Origin: Chelatococcus albus
Lineage (GTDB): Bacteria; Pseudomonadota; Alphaproteobacteria; Rhizobiales; Beijerinckiaceae
Direction of reading: 5' to 3'
Length of the DNA stretch: 64,000 bases
NCBI RefSeq assembly: GCF_030067675.1
Contig: NZ_JASJEV010000001.1
Span: 510,309-574,308 of the forward strand
The notes below the pieces were generated by a model. The model searched no databases, was not told the DNA's origin, and saw only the letters and a list, made by a program, of their open reading frames with translations. Shown here one piece after another: positions 18,686-27,314 of the stretch; positions within the stretch are counted from its first letter, which is position 1; every line of letters begins with the position of its first letter. Made by a program: the position numbers and the translations under genes.

Positions 18686-19702
18686 TCAGCAACTGCCGTC
18701 ACATTTCATGACGACGAATATGGTCTTGAGCAGGATGGCGAAATCGGTCCGCAGCGACCAGTTGCGCACATAGTCGACGTCCATGGCCACGCGCTCGCCA
18801 TAGGAAAGGCGGCTCCTGCCGCTGACCTGCCAGGCTCCGGTCAGCCCCGGCTTCGCCGCGAGATAGTCGGCGGCATGGGGACCATAGCGCTCGAGCTCGT
18901 CGGCCATGATCGGGCGGGGACCGACGCAGCTCATCTCGCCGCGCAGCACGTTGACGAGCTGGGGTAGCTCGTCGAGGCTCGACCGGCGCAGCATGTAGCC
19001 CAGCGTCGTCACGCGCGGGTCACGCTGCAGCTTGCGCGTAGCCAGCCACTCCCGCATCGCCTCGGGGTCGTTGGCGAGATGGCGTTGCAGGATCTCCTCC
19101 CCGTCGGGGACCATTGTCCGCAGCTTGTAGCAGTCGAAGACCCGCCCGTCGTAGCCGACGCGCCGATGCGCGAAGATGGCCCCGCTGCCGGTCGACAGCC
19201 TGATGAGCGCCATGAGCAGCAGGATCAGCGGCGCAGCGAGAGTGAGCGCAACGAGCGCGATGACGATGTCGACGGCCCGCTTCTGCCATCCGCCGACCGG
19301 CCCGCGCGCGCCGCCAGGAGGACATGCCTCGGCGCGGACGAGTCCCGGGCCGGTCGCCGCCGCGCCTGCCGCTTCCGCGACAGCGAGAGCGCCGGCCGGA
19401 GAGACGGCCGACGAAGTTGGAGATGCAGGGCCGGCGGCGGGCCGCAAGGCAACCGCATCGGACACGGGCCAGCCGGCATCCGTCGCCGGACCGGAAAGGA
19501 GAGGCCTGCCGCCGCGGCCGACGCGGCGGCCCTGCACAAGGGCGGCCGGGCGGCCGTTGGCGCGGATCACGTCGGAGCGGAGGGCGCCGTCGCCGGCCGT
19601 TCGCAGAGGCTGCGCGCGTGCCGGCTCGTCCTGCGCCATTTGTCGGCCGTAGCCTGTTTGCGCAGCGCTCCGGCCCGCGGTCGAACGCCCGGAAATGGTC
19701 AT
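18686..19702 (-). CDS. exoY: Undecaprenyl-phosphate sugar phosphotransferase, ExoY-like
   Basis: The conserved C-terminal part of about 200 residues is a bacterial sugar transferase (PF02397). It has one N-terminal membrane helix (KRAVDIVIALVALTLAAPL), the catalytic-core motif YKLRTMVPDGE, the segment RRSSLDELPQLVNVLRGEMS and the tail motif PGLTGAWQVSGRS. It should transfer a hexose-1-phosphate (galactose or glucose) to undecaprenyl phosphate and so start repeat-unit assembly. It is longer than ExoY (about 226 residues) because of an Ala/Gly/Pro-rich extension of some 135 residues before the helix. I chose the ATG at 19702, with a GGAAG site upstream; a TTG at 19729 and an ATG at 19639 are alternatives. 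Confidence 0.9.
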   Translation of the reverse strand: MTISGRSTAGRSAAQTGYGRQMAQDEPARAQPLRTAGDGALRSDVIRANGRPAALVQGRRVGRGGRPLLSGPATDAGWPVSDAVALRPAAGPASPTSSAVSPAGALAVAEAAGAAATGPGLVRAEACPPGGARGPVGGWQKRAVDIVIALVALTLAAPLILLLMALIRLSTGSGAIFAHRRVGYDGRVFDCYKLRTMVPDGEEILQRHLANDPEAMREWLATRKLQRDPRVTTLGYMLRRSSLDELPQLVNVLRGEMSCVGPRPIMADELERYGPHAADYLAAKPGLTGAWQVSGRSRLSYGERVAMDVDYVRNWSLRTDFAILLKTIFVVMKCDGSC

Positions 19703-19966
19703 GCGGCTTCCGCCTTCAGCAATGCCCAAGGCCAGATCGGAGCGCTAGTGTCCGGTCATCGGCCGGCGGCCAACAAGCTTCGAAAAGGGCGTAGCCAGAC
19801 CTTCGGAATGCGCCGCGGTTCGCCGCTAAGGCGTAGTCCGGCTCCTTCGACGCGCGGCCCGTGGCACATCCCCTCGCTCCCGGACGTGCATCGGCAGAGG
19901 CTCGGCGACAGGGGCAGCAGAGCGTGGGGCGGACGGCGGCGATCCCTCAAGGACGGGAGGACATGA

Positions 19967-20905
19967 TCAGCGGACGGCGTCGACGGCGTAGTGCCGGCAC
20001 GACAGGTCGAGCCCCGGATGCGGTCGCTCCCCGGCGGCCGCGGCAAGATAGCGTTCCGCGAGCGCGCCGAGGACAGGTGCCTCGCCGAAAGGCTGGCCGT
20101 CGATCGACGAGATCAGGAGCAGGTCGTTGAGCGTCCCGACGAAAGCCATCTCGTCCGCGATCAGCAGTTCGGTGCGGTCGATCGGGCGCCGCGTGAAGGG
20201 AATGCCCATGCTCTCGCAAAGCGAGGCGACGATGTCGACTGTGATGCTCTCGAATGCCCCTTCCCAGCTCGGCGGCGTCAGCACATGGCCGTCGCGCACG
20301 ATGACAACTGCGCTGCCGATGGCCTCCGCCACCCGCCCGTGCTGGTTGAGCAGCACCATCTCCGGATAGCCGCGGTCTCGACCCTCGATCTTCGCGAGCC
20401 GCGCCACCTGATAATTGGTGCTCGTCTTGATGCGGTAGGGCAAGGCCGCGTCGGTCGCGCGCTGCCAGATGCTCACGCCCGTGGCGATGGGCGCGGGCTG
20501 GCCCTTCGGATAGTGATAGGCGGTGAGCACCAGATCGGACACGGTGCCGACGCCCCAATGCCCCTCCGTCACGTAGAGGGTCGCGCGGATCCACATGTTG
20601 CGATGCGGCTCGCACAGGCGCTCGACCAGACCGTGGCACGCATCGGTGAAGTCCTCGAGGCTCATCGTGAAGGGAATATGCAGGAGCTTCGCCGACCGCC
20701 CGAGACGACGCCAGTGCCTCTCGATCGCAAGGATGCCGAAGCTTCCGTCAGGCTGCCAGAAGCCCTTCAGGCCCTCGAAGACATTGAGGCCCCTCACGAC
20801 GGCCTCGCTGGAGATGTGGAAGACGGCTTCTTCCCACAACCGGATCGCGCCATTGAAGAAAACCCACTTGGGCTTCTGCAGCTGGGTTGGCGTCTTCGCT
20901 TCCAT
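19967..20905 (-). CDS. Class IV aminotransferase (branched-chain aminotransferase-like)
   Basis: 312 residues of fold-type IV PLP enzyme. The N-terminal VFFNGAIRLWEEAVFHISS and GLNVFEGLKGFW match the BCAT/D-amino-acid aminotransferase family. Lys160 in YRIKTSTNYQVARLAK is the expected PLP lysine, and Glu in NQHGRVAEAIGSAVVIV is the usual cofactor contact. BCAT-type enzymes move the amino group between 2-oxoglutarate and branched-chain or related 2-oxo acids. Its place between exoY and wzx could reflect synthesis of an amino acid that decorates the polymer, but this is speculative. It is divergent from wzx, with an AT-rich leader. Confidence 0.85.
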   Translation of the reverse strand: MEAKTPTQLQKPKWVFFNGAIRLWEEAVFHISSEAVVRGLNVFEGLKGFWQPDGSFGILAIERHWRRLGRSAKLLHIPFTMSLEDFTDACHGLVERLCEPHRNMWIRATLYVTEGHWGVGTVSDLVLTAYHYPKGQPAPIATGVSIWQRATDAALPYRIKTSTNYQVARLAKIEGRDRGYPEMVLLNQHGRVAEAIGSAVVIVRDGHVLTPPSWEGAFESITVDIVASLCESMGIPFTRRPIDRTELLIADEMAFVGTLNDLLLISSIDGQPFGEAPVLGALAERYLAAAAGERPHPGLDLSCRHYAVDAVR

Positions 20906-21386
20906 CTTCGTTTCCAGAAATCAGAATACGATCACAGACATCACGGTACAGAAAGTAATTTTGTCCATAATACGAGCCCTGTCGATGACATAAGATGCAA
21001 AACAATCGAAAGATGGTGGCAAATACCTCTTTGAGCATATCGCCTAGACCGTCAGGCAGCTTGACGTTCCCAGCCCCGTCAGCCGACCCTCTTGGTGACC
21101 GGCAAGAGGGCGCAGGAATTCGCGGTCGATCGGAAAGATCCTCGGTTTTTCAAGAAGTTCGCGTGTCCGGGCGGCAGAGCGCGGCAACCGGCCCGCACGG
21201 CGCGTTCGCATGGCGGCGGTCATGCCGGTCGCGCATCGCTCATCGGCACCGGTCGCCATCCTTCGCCTCGCCAGCTTCGCGGCCTCATCCGCCAGCACCG
21301 CCCGCGACGCGGGAAACGATTGCCGGCGGGCGCCTCCGTGAAGCCGCGAGCGGAGCGAACGGCGCCAGACGGAGGTTTGAGGAACA
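20906..21386. promoter_or_regulatory. AT-rich divergent region between aminotransferase and wzx
   Basis: 481 bp without a convincing gene. The first 140 bp (20906-21045) are far more AT-rich than the surroundings and probably carry the promoter of the aminotransferase gene. The wzx ATG at 21387 has a GGAGG 15 bp upstream and GAGGAA closer in. No clear operator dyad is seen. Confidence 0.4.
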
Positions 21387-22898
21387 ATGACCGCGATCAG
21401 ACGGGCCCTCATCGTCACCTCCGCCGAGCGCTATCTGAACAGCGCGGTCAATTTCCTGCTCATCGCTGCCGTGTCGCGTCTCCTCACTCCCGAGGAGATC
21501 GGCGTTTCGGTCATCGGCGCCACCATCTTCGGCTTTGCCGAGGTGCTGCGCGACATTCCGAGCAACTATCTCGTCCAGAAGGCCGATCTGACGCGCGAGG
21601 ACGTCCGCACCACCTTCACCCTGCTCGCGCTCGTCTCGCTGATGTTCGCCGGTGCTCTCACGGCGACATCGGCATGGATTGCCGGCATCTACGAGGAAGC
21701 GCATCTTCAGCTCTACCTGCAGGTGCTCGCCTTCGCCTTCCTTCCAGGCGCCTTCGAGCGGCCGGTGACGGCGCTGCTGCGCCGCGACATGGCCTTTCCG
21801 CAGGTCGCGGTGGCGAATGTCGCGCGTGTGGCCGTCAACGGCGTCGTCACCGTCGGCCTCGCGCTCCTCGGCTTCAGCTACATGAGCTTCGCCTGGGCCG
21901 CGCTTGCCGGTGGCCTGACGGCGGCGGCGCTCGCGATCCGCTTCGGCGGCAGGCGGTGGATCTTCATGCCTCTCTTCAGCAACTGGAGAGCCGCCGTCAG
22001 ATTCGGCGGCTCCTACAGCGTCGCCGTGCTGCTCGCCACCCTTTACGACCTGCTCCCCTACGTCCTGCTGAGCCGCCTCCACCGATTGGAGGACGTCGGA
22101 TTCTACAATCGCGCCCGCATGTTGAGCCTGCTGCCGCACAAGCTCATTCTCTCGAGTTTCGATCCCGTCGCGCTGCCGGCGCTGGCGGCCGAAGCCCGGG
22201 CCGGACGGGAGCTCAAGCAGCCCTATCTCAACGCGATCACCCATATCACCGTGGTGCAATGGCCGGCCTTGCTCGTCCTCACCATCCTCGCCCATCCCGC
22301 CATCGCACTGCTCTACGGGCCGCAATGGATCGAGATCGTCCCCCTCGCGCAGATCATTGCCGCAGCGATGCTGCTGTCCTTCACGGGCGGCCTCAATGCA
22401 CCGGTCCTCATCGCGGTTGGCGCCCTTCGGGACCTCGCGATGGCGTTCCTCATCTGCCTGCCCATCTCGGGCGCCATCGTCACGGCTTCCGCGTTCTTCG
22501 GCACGACGGCCCTGGCGCTGAGCATGTTCGTCACAGTACCGCTCAACGGCTACGTGACACAGCGCGTCATCCGCCGCCACGTTCCCTATGCCTGGAGCGA
22601 GCTGGGCGGGGCCGTGTGGCCAAGCGCCCTCGTCGCTCTGTGCAGCGCCGCGGGGCCGCTCGCCCTCATCGTCGTCAACGGCCTTCGCTTCGATCTGTCG
22701 CTTGGCGCTGCGGTGATCGCCGCGATCCTCGCGGCGGCCGGCTGGCTCGCCGGGCTGCGCCTGACGCGCCATCCGATGCTCGACGAGCTCCTCCAGGTGG
22801 CGGACGGCCTGCGACGGAGCGACCGGGCGGAAGAGGCAGCACGGGCCGGCACGCGGATCCTGAGGTGGCACCACGCCTCGCGCCCCCGTTCCAGCTGA
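21387..22898 (+). CDS. Wzx-type polysaccharide flippase
   Basis: 503 residues with about 12-14 hydrophobic segments and few charged stretches, typical of the MOP/PST flippase superfamily (WzxC-like). The N-terminal RYLNSAVNFLLIAAVSRLLTPEEIG is the family start pattern, and a long loop near the middle (GRELKQPYLNAITHI) separates the two halves. It should move undecaprenyl-linked repeat units from the cytoplasmic to the periplasmic face of the inner membrane for polymerisation. It begins a plus-strand group with the acyltransferase (23-bp gap) and pyruvyl transferase (14-bp gap), so repeat units may be decorated and flipped by co-expressed proteins. Confidence 0.9.
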   Translation: MTAIRRALIVTSAERYLNSAVNFLLIAAVSRLLTPEEIGVSVIGATIFGFAEVLRDIPSNYLVQKADLTREDVRTTFTLLALVSLMFAGALTATSAWIAGIYEEAHLQLYLQVLAFAFLPGAFERPVTALLRRDMAFPQVAVANVARVAVNGVVTVGLALLGFSYMSFAWAALAGGLTAAALAIRFGGRRWIFMPLFSNWRAAVRFGGSYSVAVLLATLYDLLPYVLLSRLHRLEDVGFYNRARMLSLLPHKLILSSFDPVALPALAAEARAGRELKQPYLNAITHITVVQWPALLVLTILAHPAIALLYGPQWIEIVPLAQIIAAAMLLSFTGGLNAPVLIAVGALRDLAMAFLICLPISGAIVTASAFFGTTALALSMFVTVPLNGYVTQRVIRRHVPYAWSELGGAVWPSALVALCSAAGPLALIVVNGLRFDLSLGAAVIAAILAAAGWLAGLRLTRHPMLDELLQVADGLRRSDRAEEAARAGTRILRWHHASRPRSS

Positions 22899-22921
22899 GG
22901 CCGCCCCGGCAGAAGCATGAC

Positions 22922-23965
22922 ATGAGCGAGATCGCGGGTCCCGATCACCTGGCAGAAATTGCGGCGAGCCGCTGCCCCGGTCGCCGCCAGCTCCGCGTGA
23001 GCCAGTTCGACGATTGGCATCGCGACCTCGACGACGCTCTCCGGATCCTGCCCGCTACACCTGATTGCCCACCTGACCTCCTGCGGCTCCTCGCGGCGAA
23101 ACGAGGCGTCGAGGCGAAGCGCACGGCGCTCGTCCTCGACGGAGGCATCCCCGTCGCGGTTCTTCCCCTGTGCCGGACGGGCTGGGCGAGCTGGCGGCCG
23201 GTCACGCATTACGTCGTTCCCGGGCAGGTCCTGCCGGCCGAGCCCGGTCGCCTCATCGAGGCGGTCGAGGCGCTCAACCTCACCGTCAGCCTGGCATTCT
23301 GGCGCTCGCCCGAACCGCTGCCGGCCGGCCCCCGCATCCGCGGCCTCCTGTCGAGCCCGACGCGCGGCATGAGCTTCGCGGAAGACTTCGTGGCCTTCTG
23401 GAAGACATCGCACCTCTGGACGGCCCTGCGCGGCGCACGCAACCGCTGCAAGGACCTGCCCCTCGCGATCAACGCTCCGGGCGCCGCCCGCTGGGTGATC
23501 GTCAACTGGGCCGAGAAATGGGGCGTACCCGCCGGGGAACGCGAGGATCGGCTCGCGGCCGCGGACTATCTCGAAGGATCAGGCAAGCACTTCACGCTGA
23601 CCCTGTCCGACAGGGGGCGCATGGTGGCCGGCATCACCTGTGTGGTGCACGAGGGCGAAGCCGTGGCCCACTGCAGCTTCCGCTACCCCGAATACAAGTA
23701 CCACCAGGTCGGCAACCACATCCTGCGCCTCCTCTTCGAGTGGGCGCGGGATGCCGGCCTGAACGGCATCGATATCGGCAGCGGCTTTGCCTACAAGGCG
23801 CGCTTCGCGCCCCTGCGCGGCGTCAAGCACGAATTCACCGTCACCGCCTCCCTGCCGAAATACCATTTGCAGCGCGCCGTCAGCGCCGCCCGCGCCGGGG
23901 CGCGCCGCTGGCTCGCCGGAGCGCCGCCCAAGGCCCCCGGCAATGCCGACGACACGATGGATTAG
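22922..23965 (+). CDS. GNAT / BioF2-like acyltransferase
   Basis: 347 residues. The middle and C-terminal parts match the BioF2-like acetyltransferase domain (PF13480) found in many exopolysaccharide loci: AFWRSPEPLP, GSGKHFTLTLSDRGRMVAGI, SFRYPEYKYHQVGNHILRLL and IDIGSGFAYKARFAP. The last region is the expected acyl-CoA and acceptor pocket. Such proteins are thought to attach an acyl or aminoacyl group to a sugar. It lies between wzx and the pyruvyl transferase with short gaps (23 and 14 bp), supporting a role in decorating the polymer. The substrate cannot be read from sequence. The ATG at 22922 follows the wzx stop closely; no strong ribosome binding site is visible. Confidence 0.8.
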   Translation: MSEIAGPDHLAEIAASRCPGRRQLRVSQFDDWHRDLDDALRILPATPDCPPDLLRLLAAKRGVEAKRTALVLDGGIPVAVLPLCRTGWASWRPVTHYVVPGQVLPAEPGRLIEAVEALNLTVSLAFWRSPEPLPAGPRIRGLLSSPTRGMSFAEDFVAFWKTSHLWTALRGARNRCKDLPLAINAPGAARWVIVNWAEKWGVPAGEREDRLAAADYLEGSGKHFTLTLSDRGRMVAGITCVVHEGEAVAHCSFRYPEYKYHQVGNHILRLLFEWARDAGLNGIDIGSGFAYKARFAPLRGVKHEFTVTASLPKYHLQRAVSAARAGARRWLAGAPPKAPGNADDTMD

Positions 23966-23979
23966 GGGGAGGATGCCCG

Positions 23980-25374
23980 ATGTCGTCACGGCGCACCTCT
24001 GTCACCGCGTTCTTCCGGCGTCCGTTTGGTGTACGGACGCGGCAACCGGATGCACATGAACTCGCCAGAGCAGAGCGAGCCACCGGTACACACCCCGGTC
24101 ACCCGGCGGCCCTGGGCCCGCACGTTGCCCTCTTCGGCAATTTCGGCACCGGCAACCTGGGCAACGACGGATCGCTCGAGGCGATGCTGATCGCCTTGCG
24201 CGAGCTGAGGCCCGATCTGCGGCTCACCTGCATCTGCCCCGGACCGGAGCGGGTGCGCGAGGACCATCACCTGCGCGCCCTGCCGATGGATTGGCCGCGC
24301 CCCGATCGCGGCCTTGTCCACCTTGTCAACAAGGCGCTGGGCAAGCTGCCCGGCAAGCTCGTCGACCTTGTTCAGACGCTCCGGCAGACGAAGGGTATCG
24401 ATGCCCTCGTCGTACCCGGCACCGGCCTCCTCGACGATACGGGCGAGCGCCCCTCGGGCATCCCCTATGCGCTGTTCCGAGCCTGCTTCGCCGCCCGGAT
24501 CCGCGGAGCGAAGGTGGCCTTCGTCAGCGTCGGTGCCGGCTCGATCAGGCATCCCCTCAGCCGCTGGCTGCTGAAACGGGCGATCGGTCTCGCGCACTAC
24601 CGCTCCTTCCGCGACACCCTGTCCAAGGAATGCCTGGCGCGGATAGGCTGCACCTGCGACGCCGATCCCGTCTATCCGGACATCGCCTTCCGGCTGCCCT
24701 CCCCGCCTCACGGGGCCCGGCGCGAGGGGGCGCCCCTCACCGTAGGGCTGGGGGTCATGGCCTATGGGGGCTGGCGGGACGAAGCCGAGAGCCGGGCCAT
24801 CTACCGGACCTATGTCGGCAAACTCGTGCAGTTCGTCCTGTGGCTCCTCGATCGCGGCCATCGCGTCCGCCTCCTCATGGGGGAGACCAGAGACCAGCGG
24901 GCGGTCGACGATCTCGTCGCGGCGGTCACGGCGAAGCGCCCCGTGCTCGCCGCAGCCTGGCTCGAGGCGGAGCCCGCGCGTTCGCTGCACGAACTCATGC
25001 GCCAGATCGCCGAGACCGATATCGTCGTCGCGACCCGCTTCCACAATATCATCTGCGCCTTGAAGCTCGGCCGCCCGACGGTGTCGCTCGGCTATTCGCC
25101 GCGGCACGACGCCCTCATGGAAGACATGGGCCTCGGCGCATTCTGCCAGCATGTCGAAACCTTCGACGTCGCGGCGCTCGTCGACCAGTTTGCCCGTCTG
25201 CTCGCCCGCCGCGGCGACTGCGAGCGCTGTCTCGCCGAGAGAAACCGCGCCTACGAGGAGCAGCTTCGGCGCCAGGACGGACTGTTGGCCGCGACCCTGT
25301 TCGCCCTCCCGGAGAAGGCGGCGTCCAGCCGCCAGGGACAACGGTCAGCGAGTTGCTCGCGCCACCGAAAGTGA
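23980..25374 (+). CDS. Polysaccharide pyruvyl transferase family protein
   Basis: 464 residues. After a variable basic N-terminus of about 45 residues comes the family opening VALFGNFGTGNLGNDGSLEAM. It continues with DALVVPGTGLLDD, FVSVGAGSIRHPLSRWLL and the C-terminal DIVVATRFHNIICALKLGRP (the RFH motif of the GT-B-like fold). These are marks of PF04230 (CsaB, WcaK, ExoV relatives). Members transfer pyruvate from phosphoenolpyruvate to form a ketal on a polymer sugar. AGGGGGAGG lies seven bases before the ATG at 23980, fixing the start. It follows the acyltransferase by 14 bp. Pyruvylation gives acidic polymers, as in succinoglycan. Confidence 0.87.
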   Translation: MSSRRTSVTAFFRRPFGVRTRQPDAHELARAERATGTHPGHPAALGPHVALFGNFGTGNLGNDGSLEAMLIALRELRPDLRLTCICPGPERVREDHHLRALPMDWPRPDRGLVHLVNKALGKLPGKLVDLVQTLRQTKGIDALVVPGTGLLDDTGERPSGIPYALFRACFAARIRGAKVAFVSVGAGSIRHPLSRWLLKRAIGLAHYRSFRDTLSKECLARIGCTCDADPVYPDIAFRLPSPPHGARREGAPLTVGLGVMAYGGWRDEAESRAIYRTYVGKLVQFVLWLLDRGHRVRLLMGETRDQRAVDDLVAAVTAKRPVLAAAWLEAEPARSLHELMRQIAETDIVVATRFHNIICALKLGRPTVSLGYSPRHDALMEDMGLGAFCQHVETFDVAALVDQFARLLARRGDCERCLAERNRAYEEQLRRQDGLLAATLFALPEKAASSRQGQRSASCSRHRK

Positions 25375-25833
25375 TCGCGCCGCTCAAGAGGCGATGTTTC
25401 GGTCGAGCCCGGTTGCGATGCGGCCTCCGCACCCTCGAGCAGCCATTCGTCATGTCGACTGACCCATGGAGGTCCGCCGGCGAAGACCTCATCCCTTCCA
25501 ACTGTGCTTCTCGTCGCAACGGTCGTCATCGCCATCCGGGCCGGGGCTCGCGACAACCTCCTGCGCCGGGGCTCGAAGTCAGGAGTCCGAACGATCCCGG
25601 GCAGGTCGCGCGCCGGTGCAAATATCATCGGGGCCCCGAATAGGAGGACCTCTTCGCTGCCTCTCGGCGACGGGCGTGATGCATGCAGGGTCGGCCCGCA
25701 GAGTGGGACGCGCCGATGAGCGCCCGCCGCCTGCATCGGACTGGAAGAACGCCTCCATCCGTTCGACGACCGGGCTCTCTTCCCACTGGACCCATGGGCA
25801 GTCGGCAGTGAACGCCGTGAGGCCGCAGACGGG
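25375..25833. other. Convergent gap with no recognised content
   Basis: 459 bp between the pyruvyl transferase gene and a convergent GT2 gene. Open frames exist on both strands, but none has a ribosome binding site or a recognisable protein pattern. I see no terminator hairpin with a T-run and no repeat. Confidence 0.3.
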
Positions 25834-26862
25834 TCAGGGGTGCCGGCCCGCCGCGAACAGACGCCGCGCACGCCGGGCGAGATAGGGCATGAGCTGCCTC
25901 CAGGTCCAGGCGAGCCCCCAGCGATGCACCGGTACGGTGCGGAACACGTGGGCGACGATCATGCGCGCCGTGGACCAGTGTCCGGCCCTGAGGAAGACGG
26001 CCGCGGTCATCATGTAGTCCGCCACCTTGCTCATGATCCTGTCGCGTACTTCCGCCTCGCTCAGGACCTTCGAACGGGCGAGGCGTTCCGCCAGCATCGT
26101 CACGACCTTGAGGTCGGTCTCGACGAAGATGCTCTTGGCGATGGGGTTCTTGAGCACCTGCTGCGTGTGCCGCCTGATCTCGACGAGCGGCTCGTCGATG
26201 AAGCCGACGGGGTGCCGCTCCTGCAGCCGGACCATGAGCTCGTAATCCTCCACGTTCGGCCAGCGGTCGGGGTTCCTGCGGCTCAGGTCGCGCATGCCGC
26301 CCGCCTCGCGCCAGCGCTCGCGCGGCACGAACAGGCCCGACGTGCTCATCAGACAACCCTTGAGGAATGAAACCCTGTCGGCCTCGGCTCCCGACAGGAT
26401 GGGGGGCCCTTCGAACAGGGGCTTCGTCTCGAGCGGCGCCCCGCGCTCGTCGATGTCGACATGGCTCGTGAAGATGTAGCCCACCTCGGGGTGGGCGCAG
26501 AAGAAGCGCCACCCCCGCTCCAGGCAGTCGGGTCGCATCACGTCGTCGGGGCACATCAGCTTGATGAGCCGCCCCTTCGCCTGCGCGCAGAGGGCGTTGA
26601 CATTGTTGAGCCAGCCGTTGCGCGTATCACGGCAGATGATGACAAGCCGCGGATCGTCGTAGCGGCCGAGGAGCGCGCGGCTGCTGTCGGTCGACGCATC
26701 GTCGACGATGAGGAATTCGAAACTGGCGTGGGTTTGGGCGAGCGCGGCGTCGATGCAGGCCGGCAGCCAGTGCCTCTCGTTGTAGGCCGACATGACGATG
26801 CTGATGTCGGGCGCCGGCCGCTGCAGCGGCGCCGCCTCGAGTTCCACGGCCGGTCCGTCCAT
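25834..26862 (-). CDS. Glycosyltransferase family 2
   Basis: 342 residues with a GT-A fold. It shows ISIVMSAYNERHWLPACIDAAL, the nucleotide-binding FLIVDDASTDSSRAL, the metal motif LMCPDDVMRPD and the expected catalytic ED in NVEDYELMVRLQE. A long C-terminal helical part follows (MTAAVFLRAGHWSTARM). The ATG at 26862 directly precedes family homology; a frame up to 27096 adds about 78 residues rich in Arg and Cys that do not look like protein. It is divergent from the secreted hydrolase at 27315. It probably adds one sugar of the repeat unit. Confidence 0.88.
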   Translation of the reverse strand: MDGPAVELEAAPLQRPAPDISIVMSAYNERHWLPACIDAALAQTHASFEFLIVDDASTDSSRALLGRYDDPRLVIICRDTRNGWLNNVNALCAQAKGRLIKLMCPDDVMRPDCLERGWRFFCAHPEVGYIFTSHVDIDERGAPLETKPLFEGPPILSGAEADRVSFLKGCLMSTSGLFVPRERWREAGGMRDLSRRNPDRWPNVEDYELMVRLQERHPVGFIDEPLVEIRRHTQQVLKNPIAKSIFVETDLKVVTMLAERLARSKVLSEAEVRDRIMSKVADYMMTAAVFLRAGHWSTARMIVAHVFRTVPVHRWGLAWTWRQLMPYLARRARRLFAAGRHP

Positions 26863-27314
26863 TCCCAGATGCCTCGCCTGCCAGGGCAGTTCCACCCGCG
26901 CGAACCGACGGCGCCCGCAAGGCCGCGCGCAGGAACGCCGCATTGCCGAAATGCTGCATGCCGTCTCGACATGCCGAAAGCTCCTCCGGCCGGACGGCAG
27001 GTCCCGGCGTCGCGGGGCGGCCGCGGCAGAACCGGAACCACGGTCCATCTTAGCGAGGCCCGCCGATCGGAGAACGACGCCATGCGGCGTATGCACCGAC
27101 GCCGGCTACGCCCTAGTGGGCAGCCCTGTAAGGCTTTTTGGGCAAGCGCGGCGGGCCGCCGCTTGGCCTACTCTTGGTCGCGAGCGCGGTGAGCCTCGCC
27201 CGGTCGCTGCGATCGCGGCCTTTCCTGCAACCGATGCGGCTGCGGCCGCCCGGTTTCCCCCCGACCGCTGCCGGCCACCGACACAGACACCGCGCCCTGC
27301 GAAGAGGTGAACCG
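26863..27314. promoter_or_regulatory. Divergent intergenic region
   Basis: 452 bp between GT2 (minus) and the PslG-like hydrolase (plus). It should carry promoters for both. An imperfect GC-rich hairpin occurs near 27140-27165, but no clear promoter boxes or gene stand out. Confidence 0.35.

Noticed and set aside
27140-27165. GC-rich imperfect hairpin before the PslG-like gene
   Set aside because: The arms do not match without a bulge and such structures are common by chance in this GC-rich DNA.
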